Assembly: GCA_004802725.1 (NCBI GenBank)
Contig: SGPM01000037.1
Location: 62,001-126,000 of the forward strand
Direction: 5' to 3'
DNA length: 64,000 nucleotides
DNA from: Antrodiella citrinella
Taxonomy: Eukaryota > Basidiomycota > Agaricomycetes > Polyporales > Steccherinaceae
In this document: positions 1-12,423 of the stretch, piece by piece
Numbering within the stretch: position 1 is the stretch's first letter
How the letters are laid out: every line of letters begins with the position of its first letter
Position numbers and translations under genes: made by a program
The notes under the pieces: generated by a model
Databases searched by the model: none
Told to the model about the DNA's origin: nothing
What the model saw: only the letters and a program-made list of their open reading frames with translations

Positions 1-584
1 TCCGGTGTCTCGTCGACATTGTAGAACACCGTGACATTGCCCATCAGAGAAACCCGCGCCCGACTGGCTGTGGGATGTTCATGGGCGACGGTGATAGATG
101 CTACACGGCCTTCCGACGCTAGGATGTTCTTGCTATGACGGGCGATAGGCATGAAAAGCAGGGTGAGAGAGCCGTTCTCATGGCAGCTGTGTGTAAACAG
201 ATACATTGCTCAATGGCGCTCCTCTCTCACTTGACGCAGCAGGTCCACTCGTACCTGGAATAATACTCCTGTAGCGCAAAGGGCTGGTCTGGGTGAGATG
301 ACACGTCAATGATTCTCAACAACTGTAATGGAACTTGAAGACGCACTGGCTAATGTGGGATGGCTGGGTGAATACACGGTAGCCATGGTTCCCACCGATG
401 ACTGCGACAGATCGACTAGTTTCCTAGCCAGCCTAGCTGATCATTGAGTGAGTCACATACTGGGCATCGTTCGACTTCAGAGGCAAGAAGGACCTGCATC
501 GTGTACTGTCTCTTCCGCGGATACACCCTGAACATAGAGAATACCGAGGAACAGAAACGGAAGAGCCAGGACAGGAAATTTCAT
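1..584 (-). CDS. CREG-like secreted FMN-barrel protein, 3' part missing
   Basis: Secreted protein of the CREG family (pyridoxamine-phosphate-oxidase-like split barrel). The coding sequence starts at ATG 584 and runs off the left edge. Exons are 584-494, 436-347, 288-255 and 186-1; all junction phases agree. The first 25 residues form a signal peptide (MKFPVLALPFLFLGILYVQG), followed by EETVHDAARLARKLVD and VGTMATVY. Exon 3 gives QPFALQEYYS and exon 4 CHENGSLTLLFMPIARHSKN and ASRARVSLMGNVTVF, the most diagnostic block of fungal CREG proteins. The first intron has a weak GTCCTT donor. The role of fungal homologues is poorly known; export into the secretory pathway is inferred from the signal peptide. 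The C-terminal part lies outside the window. Confidence 0.85.
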
Positions 585-926
585 CTTATGGACTGTTGTA
601 GCAGCAGTCAAGGATGTGGACAACGGAGCGCCCGTTGCTGTGCCATGGGGTGAAACGTCCCTACATTCGTGTACCACTGTTCGTTTAGACTCAAGTGTAT
701 TTGGACCAAGCATTGTATTCGATTATGATATTCAGGATGACAAGTGAACCTGCAAGCACCTGACTCGGACCTATATACCCACAGGTTTGCGGTAGAAATC
801 AAGGTGTCGATTGCGAGCCTACCTCGGAGCGCCGCTGCAGGTGGGTCACCACGTGCAATACTTAGTGGCAAGCACGCTGTCAAAATCCAAAAGAACTTCA
901 AGAAGGACCCATACAATGTACCTGCA

Positions 927-3900
927 TCAGTCAGAATCAGTCAGATCTTCCTCTACTTCTGAATCTTCGACGATATCCATGAGGTCACAGTCGTCCACGC
1001 CTGTTCGATCTTTGCCCTGACCTTCTTGCGTTCTCCACATTCTTGCCAGGAAGTCCGGAGTGCTTGCGGTCTCGATTCCCTTGTCATCTCGAACTTTGAT
1101 GAACCTTGGGAACCGGAGACTTAAGCCCCGCGTCGCTGAGACCAAACCTAGCGCGGCGACGGAAACAGGGCTGATAGTGATGCTGTATGAGTAGATATCA
1201 CTGAGTGAGCCCTGACCGACATCCACATGCACAGAGATAGAATGTCGTACTCTGCTCCACGGATTTCCCATACTTCCTGTGGTTTGAAGTATACTTCGGG
1301 TTTCAGTCCTGTGAGGATTGAAAGGAAGATGTATTGAGCAGAATTCATGATTATCATCGTATCCGCCAAGAACTGACCTCCAGTTTCACAATCGTATTCC
1401 CACTGTTGTTCCCGCGAGCAAGTATCGGAATCCTCAGGGTACCGCATGCGTAGGTCCTGATACAGAGTCAATCAAATATCGCACTCATGTAGAACCGGTC
1501 AACAGATTACTCGCCTTGTAAAACGAATCTGTGAACCCTGCATGCAGCGTCAGATATCTAGCATATTGTGCGCGACGCGAAACATCATTTGCACAAACCT
1601 GACATGCATTTGCACACGGCGACAAGCTTGGCAGCGTCAGGGTCCCATAAGGCCAGCAATATAGGGCTCCACCACCTGAGAGGACCTGTTCAATCGGCTA
1701 CCCGCGATAGAACATGGGCCCACACGTACTGTGCTTTCCTTCCGTTTCCATGCCACGCTCCGATCGGGACGAGATCGAGACTGTCACCTAGACCGGTGAC
1801 ATAATCCTTTTTCAACTTCAGCCAGGCAGAGGTACGCTTATCTACTCTGTAAGGATCAATTATTATACCGCTGCGACAAGTCAGGCGCACGCACCCGGTT
1901 CGTATGTCGCAGGTAAGGGCTTCCTTCTTGTCTTCTCCTTCTTGCTCTTAGGCTCCTCTAAGATGTCGCCGTTGTCTAAAAGCTGAATGCCATATCGAAC
2001 AAGGTGTGTGTCAGTAAAAGTTCCAACCATGCAGCGTCAACCGCCAGACCTTGATCATGAGTCCTTCCGTGCGACTAGTCAAAGCTAGTTCCCAAAATTC
2101 TTCAAGATTTTCCCGGCCATCCTCACTCTCACAGTTTTTCACGTGATCAAACTGTGCCATTGTCAGTTGTCGGGACCTGAGCGGGGGAAAATGTGAGCGC
2201 AAGAGTTGTCTACGCTGACGAAAGGGCTCCTGTAGCAGTATCTGGGTGATGCGATCAGTCAACATTGTTATTGAAAAAATAACATTCGAACGAGTGTCAG
2301 GACATACTTTGCCATCCAGATACATTATGTCAAACGCAAAGACGCACACAGTGACTTTCACGTCGTCTATGCGGACATCTCGACGGGCCCTGTTTGAGAG
2401 CTCCTGAAAGCTTTTCAAAGTACCGTCAAGCAGATCAACCGCCACAATTTCGGCGTCAAAAATGAACGATGTGGTCTGCCGCGAGTTGTCTAAAATGTGT
2501 TCCGCGAGAGCAACGATGTCTGGGTACTGCGATACAGAGAAATCAGTTCCGTGGAAACATCAGCTACGCAACGCGTGCTTGCCTTGTCAGTCATGTCTTC
2601 TAGGTGGCGAGAAAAAAGTTTGACTGACACCTTCCCATCTGGTTGCCTGATTGCATGTATCTGGACGCGTTGACCATCGTATTTGAATTCTGCAGTGAAC
2701 GACAGGTCTCCGAGTCTATCATATATCTCATCCAGCGAGCGTGTCGGAGAACCCAGGGTTGGAAGCAGCGGGATTCCTGTGGTAGGGTCCAGTTTCAGCA
2801 ATTCCAAGATCCGATGGTGAACGCAACACTAACCTACGGACAGCGGGAGATGCTCGGCCAATCCATCAAGACCTACTTCAAGGAGACCATCGACTATCTG
2901 GTCGTAGTTTGGGCGCTGAACATAGACCTTCTTGATCAGGTTTTCGGCAGCAGTGTACTTTTCATTCAATTCATCCCTTCTCTGGTCGGCCAGGGCTTTC
3001 TTGATATCAGGAGGTAGAGGTTTGATATTGCGAATGAGCTCGGCTGATGCGTAGAATACAGACAACGGGGAACCAGGGTTGATAAGACGCGTGGGAGGTG
3101 TCAGCACGACGGCTCTTGCCAGAGCGGTCAGAATTGAGGTGCGGACCGCTCCAACGCGAAGGTTTTGGCATAGAGTTCGGACAAGATACCGAGTTTCTTC
3201 CCCTTTGGCCGCCACGAGGAGCCGCTCAACGATAGCTTGTTTCTGTTTAGCAGCACCTTGACCTTTGGCATTCGCGATTTTAAGGAACGCGTCATACACA
3301 CCCGTGATAAGCAGCGGTGGATGCGGAATCAACGTCCGAACGTTAGACTTTGCTTCAAAAGCAACATCTCCTGTGATAAACCGACATCAGAAAACTGCGC
3401 AATAGACTTGAAGGATATGTACCTGGGTCCCCGGTGGTGTTGTAAAGCCTTTTCAATGCAGAAGATGTAAGTCCCGAAACGTGCTGTATGGCTTTGGATA
3501 TGACCGAAGGACCCAACCCCAATTCCAGAGGAGAGTACGGAGGAGAAAGCGAATTAGAAAGGAGATAGAGTGCCGGTAGAAGGGAAGCAGGATGATATCT
3601 GGTTATGGTCCTGAGCGAGTTCGTCAAGGTATTCAGTATCACGATGCGGGATCGAGTTTCCGACAGCGTGGAAAGTGTATGGGCAAGGAAGGAATAAGGT
3701 GCACTCGCGCCATCAGCCCAAGGAACGGAATCTGAGTCGTATGACGGTGGGTCCACCGTCAGTGATCGATACGTGGGGGCACCTGCCGGGCTCACGTTGC
3801 TGCTAAGGAAAGACGGGCCCGCAGCGCTAACGGAAGATAGCTTCGCAAACGACGCTGGGGTCAAAGCACCAGGGGCGCTTCGATTCGGGCGACCCGAAGA

Positions 3901-4308
3901 CCCCTCCCCTGGGCTGCTCGAAGAGATAGTTTGAACTTCTTGGTCGTCAAGTAGGTCAACATTTATCACTTCCGACCGCGCGGATACCGTGGAGGCAGTT
4001 GTCATGGCAGGTCGAGTAGGCCTCTGAGCCTCCAGCACTGGAACCGTCTTCTTGCCCAGTTCAGATATGTGCGTTGAGCTCTCAGAAAGAGTTCCATCAT
4101 CTGCTAACACAGTGGTGGATGTCCTGACGGATCGGACGCTTGCGTTTGTATTGTGCGACGTGCTAGCTTTGCCTTTACCGGAAGCATCTTCGGGATCGTC
4201 AGGTCGTCCATGAGGGCGAAAAAAGGTATCAAGATTTGACTGATTCGGATGTTGCTTTGATTTCTTTTTGCGTGGGGATGGAGTTGAAGACAAAGAATGT
4301 TTGGACAT
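927..4308 (-). CDS. CDC9: ATP-dependent DNA ligase I (replicative)
   Basis: Seals nicks between Okazaki fragments and in excision repair in the nucleus. Exons: 4308-3423, 3370-2834, 2776-2583, 2526-2308, 2241-2050, 1982-1895, 1844-1730, 1675-1599, 1537-1515, 1456-1378, 1308-1251, 1182-927; they sum to 2724 bases, 907 residues, usual for LIG1. A PCNA-binding box QSNLDTFF lies near residue 20 after a basic patch (RKKKSK). The adenylation motif AEFKYDGQR holds the catalytic lysine; downstream are SFIFDAEIVAVD, EGLMIK, SAWLKLKKDY and the C-terminal GLSLRFPRF. The start is the ATG at 4308; the reading frame stays open for about 40 codons upstream but without an ATG. Two introns have GC donors (2582-2527 and 1514-1457). 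The acidic tail DSEVEEDLTDSD precedes the stop. Confidence 0.96.
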
Positions 4309-6485
4309 GGCGCGAGCCGTACCCAGGTCAAGTAGCCTGAAAAGGTACCTTGTGCGGAGGAAGAACGGGTATAAGGCAAAAGTAGCGGCCAGAGCGACAA
4401 AGTGCACCGCTGATTGGTATAGCAGCGTTCGCTCTCAAAGTGGCGGCGATACGAGGGATTTGGCCCGTTTGTGAACACTAAGTACGAACGAGAGCAAGGT
4501 TCGACTAACCAAGTTCAACTTTCGTCTTCAGCTTCCTGCAGAGCGATGACGTAAACATCCGGAAAATGCCGAAAGATCGCGCCACGACGTTCCGGGTGGC
4601 GGAAGATTGAATCTTTCAACAAGATTGTGGCAATCTCCCAATCCTACACCCTCTGATACCGATCTGGCCATAGAAAGATAGCGTATTGATTCCGTAGGTC
4701 TGCAATGGCGTATTCGCTAAATGCTACCGTGTCCCAGTTTGCACCATTCCCTGTGCGTTCTCAGGTGGGGAAGAGAAGAATGAACCTGAGGAAGCGTACC
4801 CCCACACTGATCGTTCTTCTGACAGGGTAAGTTCAGTCGTTCATTCTCAGCCACCGGCCCACCGTGTGCTCTTGCAAAGCTTTCGGTGTCCAGAAAATTC
4901 CACTCTCTTGTTCCAAACATCACCGTGATAGCGCCTGTAATACTGTTCGCGGACGCGTGCCTCGTCCTTGTTGAGATTTGGGCCTAGTGCGAATCTCCAA
5001 CGCGTGTCGTGGCCATCTGTCCCCGGAGGGCCCTGCGCACGAACCGGATCTGGCGTGAACACCCTCCTCTTTACGGTATTTTCACGAGAGAGTTCTACCC
5101 CGGCATATGTCATCTAGCCTCAGCTGATCCTCAACGGACGCGCATTGGGGCATCGGTGCACGCTCTCTTTGCGTCTAGATAGGCGTCAGATATGCGCTAT
5201 TAATGCCGCAGCTCTTTCTGCATCAGGAATCGCTGGGGGCCACACAAAAACGTAGAGACGCAACAACGACGCTGCATCATGCACGATCGAGAGTATGGTG
5301 CAGCAGGTTGTACCCTCTTTTACTTGTCCCTAAAATAGAACGATATGTAATTCAGTACTTTGGACTCACTCGTCTGCATTACCATCTGACATTCCTACAT
5401 ACCGTATGGCGCATCCAGTTAGCACGAGGAATACGCACAAGACAATCTACATAATCAGGGGATAGAGGCACCTCAGGCTACACCTGACAGACAGACATTT
5501 TGCCACCTACTTTGTAGGTTTCAGAGAAAGGCTACACATCTTCCGGACCTCAGATGTGCACGCAACAAAAACAAAACAAGATCGGGTCCATCTCGGAAGC
5601 GATTGAAGAGATCGTATCGGTGTAAAGACTCACGGTGGCCGGTAAAGATCGGGTCCGGAGGACCAGGAAGACACATACGCCAAGCCCCTCTCATACAGAA
5701 AGTGCCGTCTGGCGCAAAGCATGCATATGCGGAGAAACATAGCGTCCTCATACGTCTCACGAAAACATAATTAACGGTACGACCGGACGATCCTTGATCG
5801 GCTGAACGGAATATCATGGCAAGGCCCTCTTTCATTCGACCGGTTTTGTTTACGCCTAGACCGCAAAAACCCAATCTCTCGACTGTAGTTGATACTCAAC
5901 GCCCGGAAGATCCAGGTCTGCAAAGATTTTTAATCCTCAAAGCTCCGTCTATCATGCCTTACCGGCGCATTCGCGCTTGATGCATGTTCACTCTTGATGC
6001 AGTAGCGTATATGTTGATTTAAGAGTGATGCTACTAGAATAGTCATATTGAGGGCTGGCCGCTGGAAATTGCGATGGCATGCTTGTTTAATGCAGTCTTC
6101 GAAATCTGCCCAAGCCATATTTGCTGGTAAATTCGCCCTATGCGGAGTCCACAAGTAGTCTGCAGGAACGATACTTGAGTCTGACGCTCCGTTGGCACTA
6201 ACTCCTTATGGCTCTCAAGCATCATTCATTTCAGTTGACAGATCAAGCCAGAGGCACCATACCTCATTTTGATTTGCTTTCTGGCCAATTGACATACACG
6301 CTGTTCGAGACATATTTTCATACTGTATGTGATGAAGATCTGTGAAGGGCTTTGTGGCAGTGTGCTGTGCCTGAGCTGAATTACGACTAACCTCGCAAGC
6401 ATCTCCCGGGCACATAATTCAGACGGTTCATAAAGATGCGGTCAGGAAAGCAGCGGCTTCAATACCCATACCCCACACCAGCAGG
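4309..6485. other. Gene-poor interval between ligase and C2H2 factor
   Basis: Shared upstream region of the minus-strand ligase gene and the plus-strand zinc-finger gene. Several open frames of 60-117 codons occur on both strands, but none has a recognisable domain, a consistent set of splice sites or a neighbouring frame that continues it. The in-frame, ATG-less ligase leader occupies about 4309-4425. No tRNA, repeat array or clear promoter element was seen. Confidence 0.5.
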
Positions 6486-7296
6486 ATGTCCGACCGACGA
6501 ACCCAGCCGATACCTCCAAATCCTAACGCTGTATACGCGATGCCCCAGCAGCAATGGAACGGTGCACCTCAGTATCAGTCTGGATATCCTGGTACTGGAC
6601 ACTTTCCTGCGGCTTGTAATCCACATCCGTCGCTCAGGAGCCACCAGGATATGGCCCATCAGCATGGGTCGTCGTCATACGGGCAAGCCCCGCAGATGGT
6701 TGACTACCAAACGTCGCAGCACCCCTATTCGCACGACCGATCGTCCGCTGTATCTAGTACGATACCACAAACCGCATACCAGGTCGACCGTCAGGGGATC
6801 CCTCTCCCCGTCCCAACGGCGCGACCCCATACGCACTCGCATTCACTCCCGCACTCTCATTCGCCATCACATTCACATTCATCGTCGCAATACTCGCCAC
6901 GCTCACATTCTATCCATCCTTACGCGACGACACCGCCCTACGCGCAAGGTCCGCCTCAAGGCCCCATGCCGGGCATGCTCGCGGGACAATACCCTCCGCA
7001 GGTAGACTTCTCCCAGCAAGGAGACCCCTCATCGCAGTATCCGGCGTCGCCTCAGCGGCCCTTCTCTTGTGACATGTGCGCGCTCTCGTTCAACCGCCAG
7101 CACGATCTCAAACGGCATCGAGATACACATACCGGTGAAAAGCCGTTCCTTTGCAACGGAGGATGTGGTAAAACGTTTACGAGGAAAGACGCACTGAAGC
7201 GACATCAGGTTCGTATGTGTTTCGTTAATTCTTTGCCGCTGCTCACGCTTGTCACTTCAGCTGGTGAAGCGATGTGGTGTGGAAGATACAACATAA
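6486..7296 (+). CDS. Short C2H2 zinc-finger transcription factor
   Basis: Predicted nuclear DNA-binding protein of 252 residues in two exons, 6486-7208 and 7261-7296. The N-terminal three quarters are low complexity, rich in Gln, Pro, Ser and His, with a run of alternating His-Ser/Thr units near residues 117-135 (coding bases about 6834-6890). Two adjacent fingers close the protein: FSCDMCALSF...LKRHRDTH with the TGEKPF linker, then FLCNGGCGKTF...ALKRHQ|LVKRC. The second finger has a C-x3-C spacing and ends in Cys instead of His. That Cys is encoded by the 36-base second exon (LVKRCGVEDTT), so the finger is only complete after splicing. The start is the ATG at 6486. Targets are unknown; similar small factors are common in basidiomycetes. 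Confidence 0.85.
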
Positions 7297-7597
7297 TATT
7301 GGGACAACTATTGACATGTAAGTCAGCGTCATCTTCACTCTGCTACTCGCTCTGATCTAGTTTGGCAGATAGTACATACCCGCTAATACCCCGTCTCCCC
7401 AGCTGGCCTATATCCTACTTCGTCGTCCTATTTCTATCGCATTGGTTTCAAGGAGGAATCGGGGAGGAATGTATCGCAATCATACTTGTACAGTATCTTA
7501 TGGACTGCAACTGTAAAACCCCCATGTAGCGTGTCAGCATACAATTCACTCCGTTATTTTACAGTCGGATATCATGTACCTTAGACACTCTCCGTTT

Positions 7598-8284
7598 CTA
7601 AGCCACCGTCTCTGTACCGCCGATCCGCCTCTCCAGAATCCATGCACCGTGTGGTACCAGCTTCTTGTAGTAATTCTCGTGCACTGCAATCTCCTTGAAG
7701 CCGTGACGCTCATAGAAAGTTTTCGCGGAGGTGTTGGACAGCTGTACGTGCAGATATACGGAGTCGATCTTGGGTTTGATGTTAGAGGTGGCAGCTGTAA
7801 TGATCTGCTGTAGACTCTGCGAGCCCAAACCTTTTGATCGATAAGGCTGTACGAGACCTTAGGCCTCAGTGGTATGTTTCAAGGATACTAGGGTTTGATG
7901 ACTTACAGCAAGGACACCCATAGTCATCAGATACAACTTCGTAATTCCGTCGGTAGTTTCCAGTCTGCAGCAAATGGTCCCTACTGGGATATCATTGTAA
8001 TAGACTGTATCCGGATCAATTGACTGCCAAGGAATATGTGGGAATGGGCGTTGGACACGTACCAAGTTTGCAGAATTCCTCTGTGTCCGGAAGGAGGACA
8101 TCTTGGTAGAACTTCTCGCTATACTTGATAGGAAAGAGCACAGAGTTCAGTTTCCGCACAGTTCCTTTGTAAGATACGACATTAGAGATCGTTTTGTATC
8201 CACATAGACAGTAAACATACCCAAGTTGTTTGGCGTCAGAGATGCGAACGAAACCCGTGGTTGTGGATGTAGCGAAGACGACAT
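7598..8284 (-). CDS. NAA50: N-alpha-acetyltransferase NAA50 (GNAT family)
   Basis: Acetylates the N-terminus of nascent or released proteins starting with Met, usually at the ribosome with the NatA complex. Four exons, 8284-8221, 8164-8063, 8004-7907 and 7846-7598, give 170 residues, matching human NAA50 in length. Family signatures are visible: VRKLNSVLFPIKYSEKFYQD near the N-terminus, YYNDIPVGTICCR, LYLMTMGVLAPYRSKGLGSQ (the acetyl-CoA loop, assembled across the last intron) and HVQLSNTSAKTFYERHGF. The start codon at 8284 gives a short Ser/Pro leader, MSSSLHPQPRVSF, before the conserved SLTPNN. No TATA or other promoter motif was evident. Confidence 0.93.
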
Positions 8285-10958
8285 GGATGCGTGGGAAAGT
8301 AGGACGCGTCGAGCTCGCTCAATATTTGAATATAGGCGACAACCGCGTACGGAGACTCATGGCCCCTCAACTTCCTCTCCAACAGTACGCATTTCTTTTT
8401 TGTTCTGAACGATCTACAATCATCTACGGTGCTAACGACGTCCCCGAAAGGGTTCTCAGACACTGAGACGGCATCACCGATATCTATAGCTCAATCAAGA
8501 GTTTACAGATTTTACGCAGGTCATCATGACTTGGATGAACAGCCATGTCCGCCCCGACCTCAGAAGTCCGGCACCCAGAAGGCCTTGTGACCCAATATGT
8601 GTCATGACACCGACGTCGCTATTGTCGCGGTGAGATGTGACTTTTGACGGTTATAGAGAACAATGACGAGGCAATCGACCATCCAGCCGAAGCCATCCTG
8701 CTCTCGCGGTCAATGTAAAAATCTAGTAGAGATGTGATTGCGGCCGCCAGCATAATTTTCCCTGCATCTGTACGTCCGATATCCATCTATTCGCAGGACA
8801 AAATTTGGAGCTGATACGTTCGTTGATGATCATAGCAACCGGCCAACCAGCCAGTCTTCTATCAAGCCGCTTTGGTGGTAATCTGCCATTCAAGAACGCT
8901 GCTCAGCGCTGATTTCAGTACCTACAAGGATATCGCAGCTCCAAAACACCAGACCGGGCAGGGACTGGATATGCCCTCGGGCTTGTCATACGAGCCGAGG
9001 TCACTACAAACTCAGCCGTTCGACTCCGATAGCCAGCGTTCGGGCAGGATTAATGAGCTGTTCCAGGCTTATCTTTGCAAGAGCCCTTCGACTGCCAATT
9101 CAGGTGGCTCTGTTTCTACTTTTGAAAAATCGGCTTTGCTTCGGTACGAACATCTACCACCGGTCAACGGTCAACCCGACCTGTTGGTCGCTAGCGAAGC
9201 AGCTTCGGATTGATGTGCAAAACCCGCAGCGCAACACATGAAGAAGCTACACTGAGTCTTCTAGCCTTTTGCAGATTCGGACGCTGCTGTACTTTCGTCT
9301 CATTGGTTTCAGCCACTAGTCGAAGCTCGTCTGCGAACGTCTCCGTAACAAGACGTCTGGATCTGCACTCTGGGCTGCGAGCCCTCCCTCAACATCTGTC
9401 TGGCTTAGATCTGGAGACCAGCATCTACTGTCAAGCTGACTCTGCACAGGTCTCCGACAACTTTCCATCTTGAACTGAATAAATTGCGTTGTTCCTCACA
9501 GCTATCAGCTGGTGCGAGCGGCGCTTCCGATGAAGCCTGACTCAGCGAACTTAGTCTTTTCACCAGCGGGAAGTTATCGTGCGTTGCCAGCGGCTGTAGT
9601 CGACTAGGTGAGTGCAGTAAGCGGCATCGCGTCTCATAATTGAATAGACTTGATGTTCATAGTGCCAGCATCTTCCTAAACCATTCAATGGGTTCTCAGG
9701 CGTAAAAATTCACCGTGGCGCTCCTCCTTCACAATCTTCACAAAACCAAGTAACCGGTATTGCTCGCTGAGAGGCATAGCAGCACTCTATCGTTATGCTC
9801 TCGTCTTCGCAAATTGATCTGAACCCGAGTCGGACGCGAATTGGGTACTTTAGGTTCCTAACTCTGTTTGACAATGCTGACTTTCAACTGCGGATGGGAG
9901 TTCAATATGGTACCTTGCGGCAGGACATCGTCTCACACCTTCACACCTTTCAGACTTATAAAACATTTTGACCCTTATCTCGGATGCTGTACGTTCTCCG
10001 TATGTTCCTTTGAAGGGACACAATCCAGCAACATATACAGTAGCTCTCACTGCCATTTTCGCTACATCCAATTTTCCGGACCCACCCCGGACAGGTGGCG
10101 CAGAACACAGCCCCCAAAGTTTTCTTACAAGTTACCCTGCCGACCACACGTCGGCGAGTGTAATCCCGACGGTCATGCTCCGCCCTGAAGACAACAGCTT
10201 CCTCATGGATTCTCCAAAGGTGCGGAACAGGTGCCAGTGATCGCGATGCCAGCGTGGTAGAGAATCACTTAGTTCTGTCACCCTGCTGTTCTTTTGAGTT
10301 TGGGTGTATTGATGATGAATGGAATACCTTTGTGGACCTAGTTTGGGCAGCTCTGCCGATGCGGCAGTGCGCTACCATTGAACGCTGAAAACTGCGTTCA
10401 GCACGTTCGATGTGCCTGCTCTTTTGCTGTACTAGTTCAGAATGTACAAATCGACCATATGCGAAATCGACTGTTCATCTTCACGACAAATCACACCATT
10501 GAAATGAGCCTGCAAAATGGTTACGGAGATAACGACGACAACATGCTGCGAACAAGTACATTGAGTAAAGTGAGGTGATAGCGCAGATACGGAGAGGGAT
10601 GCGGAGGAAGATACGATGAGATGGGTGAGGGATATATCATGGGTACAAGATGCGGAGTGGATATAGATAATGATGACAACAATTGCAGAATACAACAGAC
10701 AGGAAAATGTCCTTGGGATCTTTTCTTCGTTTCTTCGTCTTCTGGTGAGATCATGGTGGGCTAATCGATACATAGCGCAGACGTAACTGGTTGAGCGCAC
10801 TGTGCGGGGGACGAATGAGAAGAGGGTAGGGTGACGTTGCCAATTTCCGAGGAGAAATCCGGCTTTGACCTGACCGACCTGACTCGCGTCAATTCGGTGA
10901 TATAGACAGGAACTAAGGGACTCACCTGATTACCAGGAGACCCAAACCCGCCGCCCTC
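8285..10958. other. Gene-poor interval of about 2.7 kb
   Basis: No supported gene. The longest plus-strand frame (8872-9213, 113 codons) begins with GTG and has no recognisable motif or matching splice partners. Minus-strand frames at 9850-10150 and 10432-10800 look like chance frames with biased composition. The interval includes the 5' flank of NAA50 and the 3' flank of the gene ending at 10959. Confidence 0.45.
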
Positions 10959-11657
10959 TTACAACGTAGAGAACCTGTTCCTCTGTCCGATACTGGCTTT
11001 CTGCTTGGAATGGCCACGTTTCTTCGGAGGACGCTGGTCCAACTTCGCCAAATAGACGTCATCAAACGTCCGGAAGATACAGCGTCCCCGCTTATCATGT
11101 TCCGCGAGGGTGACCCAAACACAATGCCACCGACCCTCTTCCTTGAATTTGAACGCGAGCGCAGCATGGTGCTGCACCCACTCGCTCTCCTTCTTCTCGC
11201 CCAGCTCGTACGCGCGATCTGCCAGGCTGACGATGGCCGCATGTGATATGGTGTATTCCACATCACCAGCCCCGTGTTCGAGGGCGTGGAACACGGATTC
11301 CAACGCTGGGTTGGTCTCGATCGCCTTTGGCAGACCTGGGTATGCAGGATTGTATCCGTCTACTCTGATCTGGTATGACGTCTTGTCGGTGAAGTACAGC
11401 GTCACGGTCGGATGCGCACTCGACCGCGCGATCTTTCGAAGGACTTTACCGACCAGTTCGGTCGGTGGTATGCCAATCGGGTCAAGTTTCAGCGATTCAC
11501 GCTTCCGGCGAGCGTTCTCGATGTTGTATGCGGGGTATGAGCCGTAACTTGGGAAGGCCGGGGAGATGGGGGACTCGGGCGCTTTGGGCAGCGGAATGGC
11601 CACGGGTTGCAAACGTGTTGGGGCCACGTCCTTAGCCAAGGGTGCTCCAGGAGACAT
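10959..11657 (-). CDS. Hypothetical 232-residue protein, single exon
   Basis: Uninterrupted reading frame from ATG 11657 to TAA at 10959, giving 232 residues. I do not recognise a named domain. The N-terminal 45 residues are Pro-rich. A folded-looking region follows: PPTELVGKVLRKIARSS, then TVTLYFTDKTSYQIRVDGY, ALESVFHALEHGAGDVEYTI and HHAALAFKFKEEGRWHCVW. The regular alternation of hydrophobic and charged residues and the GC-rich third positions support a real gene. The C-terminus is basic (PPKKRGHSKQKAS) and could direct it to the nucleus. Lack of introns is unusual for this window. Function unknown; probably lineage-restricted. Confidence 0.75.
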   Translation of the reverse strand: MSPGAPLAKDVAPTRLQPVAIPLPKAPESPISPAFPSYGSYPAYNIENARRKRESLKLDPIGIPPTELVGKVLRKIARSSAHPTVTLYFTDKTSYQIRVDGYNPAYPGLPKAIETNPALESVFHALEHGAGDVEYTISHAAIVSLADRAYELGEKKESEWVQHHAALAFKFKEEGRWHCVWVTLAEHDKRGRCIFRTFDDVYLAKLDQRPPKKRGHSKQKASIGQRNRFSTL

Positions 11658-12423
11658 GTAGAAGGACTGTGTTAGTTGTGATGATGATGAAAGTTACGTG
11701 AAGTATGAACAGAGAACGAGCAGAAACTGGGCATGAAGATGGTTGTGGGAGGAAGAGGGCCGCCGACCAGTTGTGTGACGCCGCTAATAAGAGGCGGGAC
11801 GCCCACAAGTATAAATAAAAACAAATACAGATCACGTTGGCACAATGGAAAGTTTGCCTTTTGACAATGATCTCGTATCGCTCAGTTTACTCGGAATCTA
11901 TTGTGTCGTGGCCATCCATGTTTGTGCTCGCTTCCAACATGAAACAGAAGACAAGACGAGATATTACGAGACCTCAAAATGACTTTGCAGACGACTCGAT
12001 CGATTCACGACGCGTCCTGACAACGGTGGATATTTATATCCAGGGTCTACGAACGTGCTATCGGCTGAGTATGGGCGGGAACGAAGGTACACAGAACATA
12101 GCATGGGTCACCAGCGAATGGCTGTCATAAAAGACAAAGAGACTTCGGGATCAAGCAAGGCTCTTCATTGTCAAGGCACTTGCAATACGAGTCATCTGAG
12201 TGCAAGTCTAGATGACCATTGCATTATGCATGCTCAACACAACAGCCTCAAGATACAAATAGGCAGAAGGTCGCACGAGCGTTATAGATTTGAAACCGGC
12301 CCTATGACGAGGTGGAGAGCCCGAGCCCGAGAGGCAATCAACCAGCCGGTGATCTGATAACCTTTCTTCGTGTATCTGCTTGTATCTCAACGTTCAACCT
12401 TCATTCCAATTACACTCTACGAC
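11658..12423. other. Divergent intergenic region
   Basis: Shared 5' flank of the minus-strand hypothetical gene (start 11657) and the plus-strand gene starting at 12424. An A/T-rich TATAAATA-like element lies near 11810, oriented for plus-strand transcription but about 600 bases from the next start, so its meaning is unclear. No coding region is supported. Confidence 0.4.

Noticed and set aside
4490..4515. B-box-like GGTTCGACTAACC near the ligase upstream region
   Set aside because: The last position does not fit the B-box consensus and no acceptor stem or A box can be found at the right distance.
8872..9213. 113-codon plus-strand frame in the 8.3-11 kb gap
   Set aside because: Begins with GTG, no domain, no matching exons up or downstream; kept only as part of the gene-poor interval.
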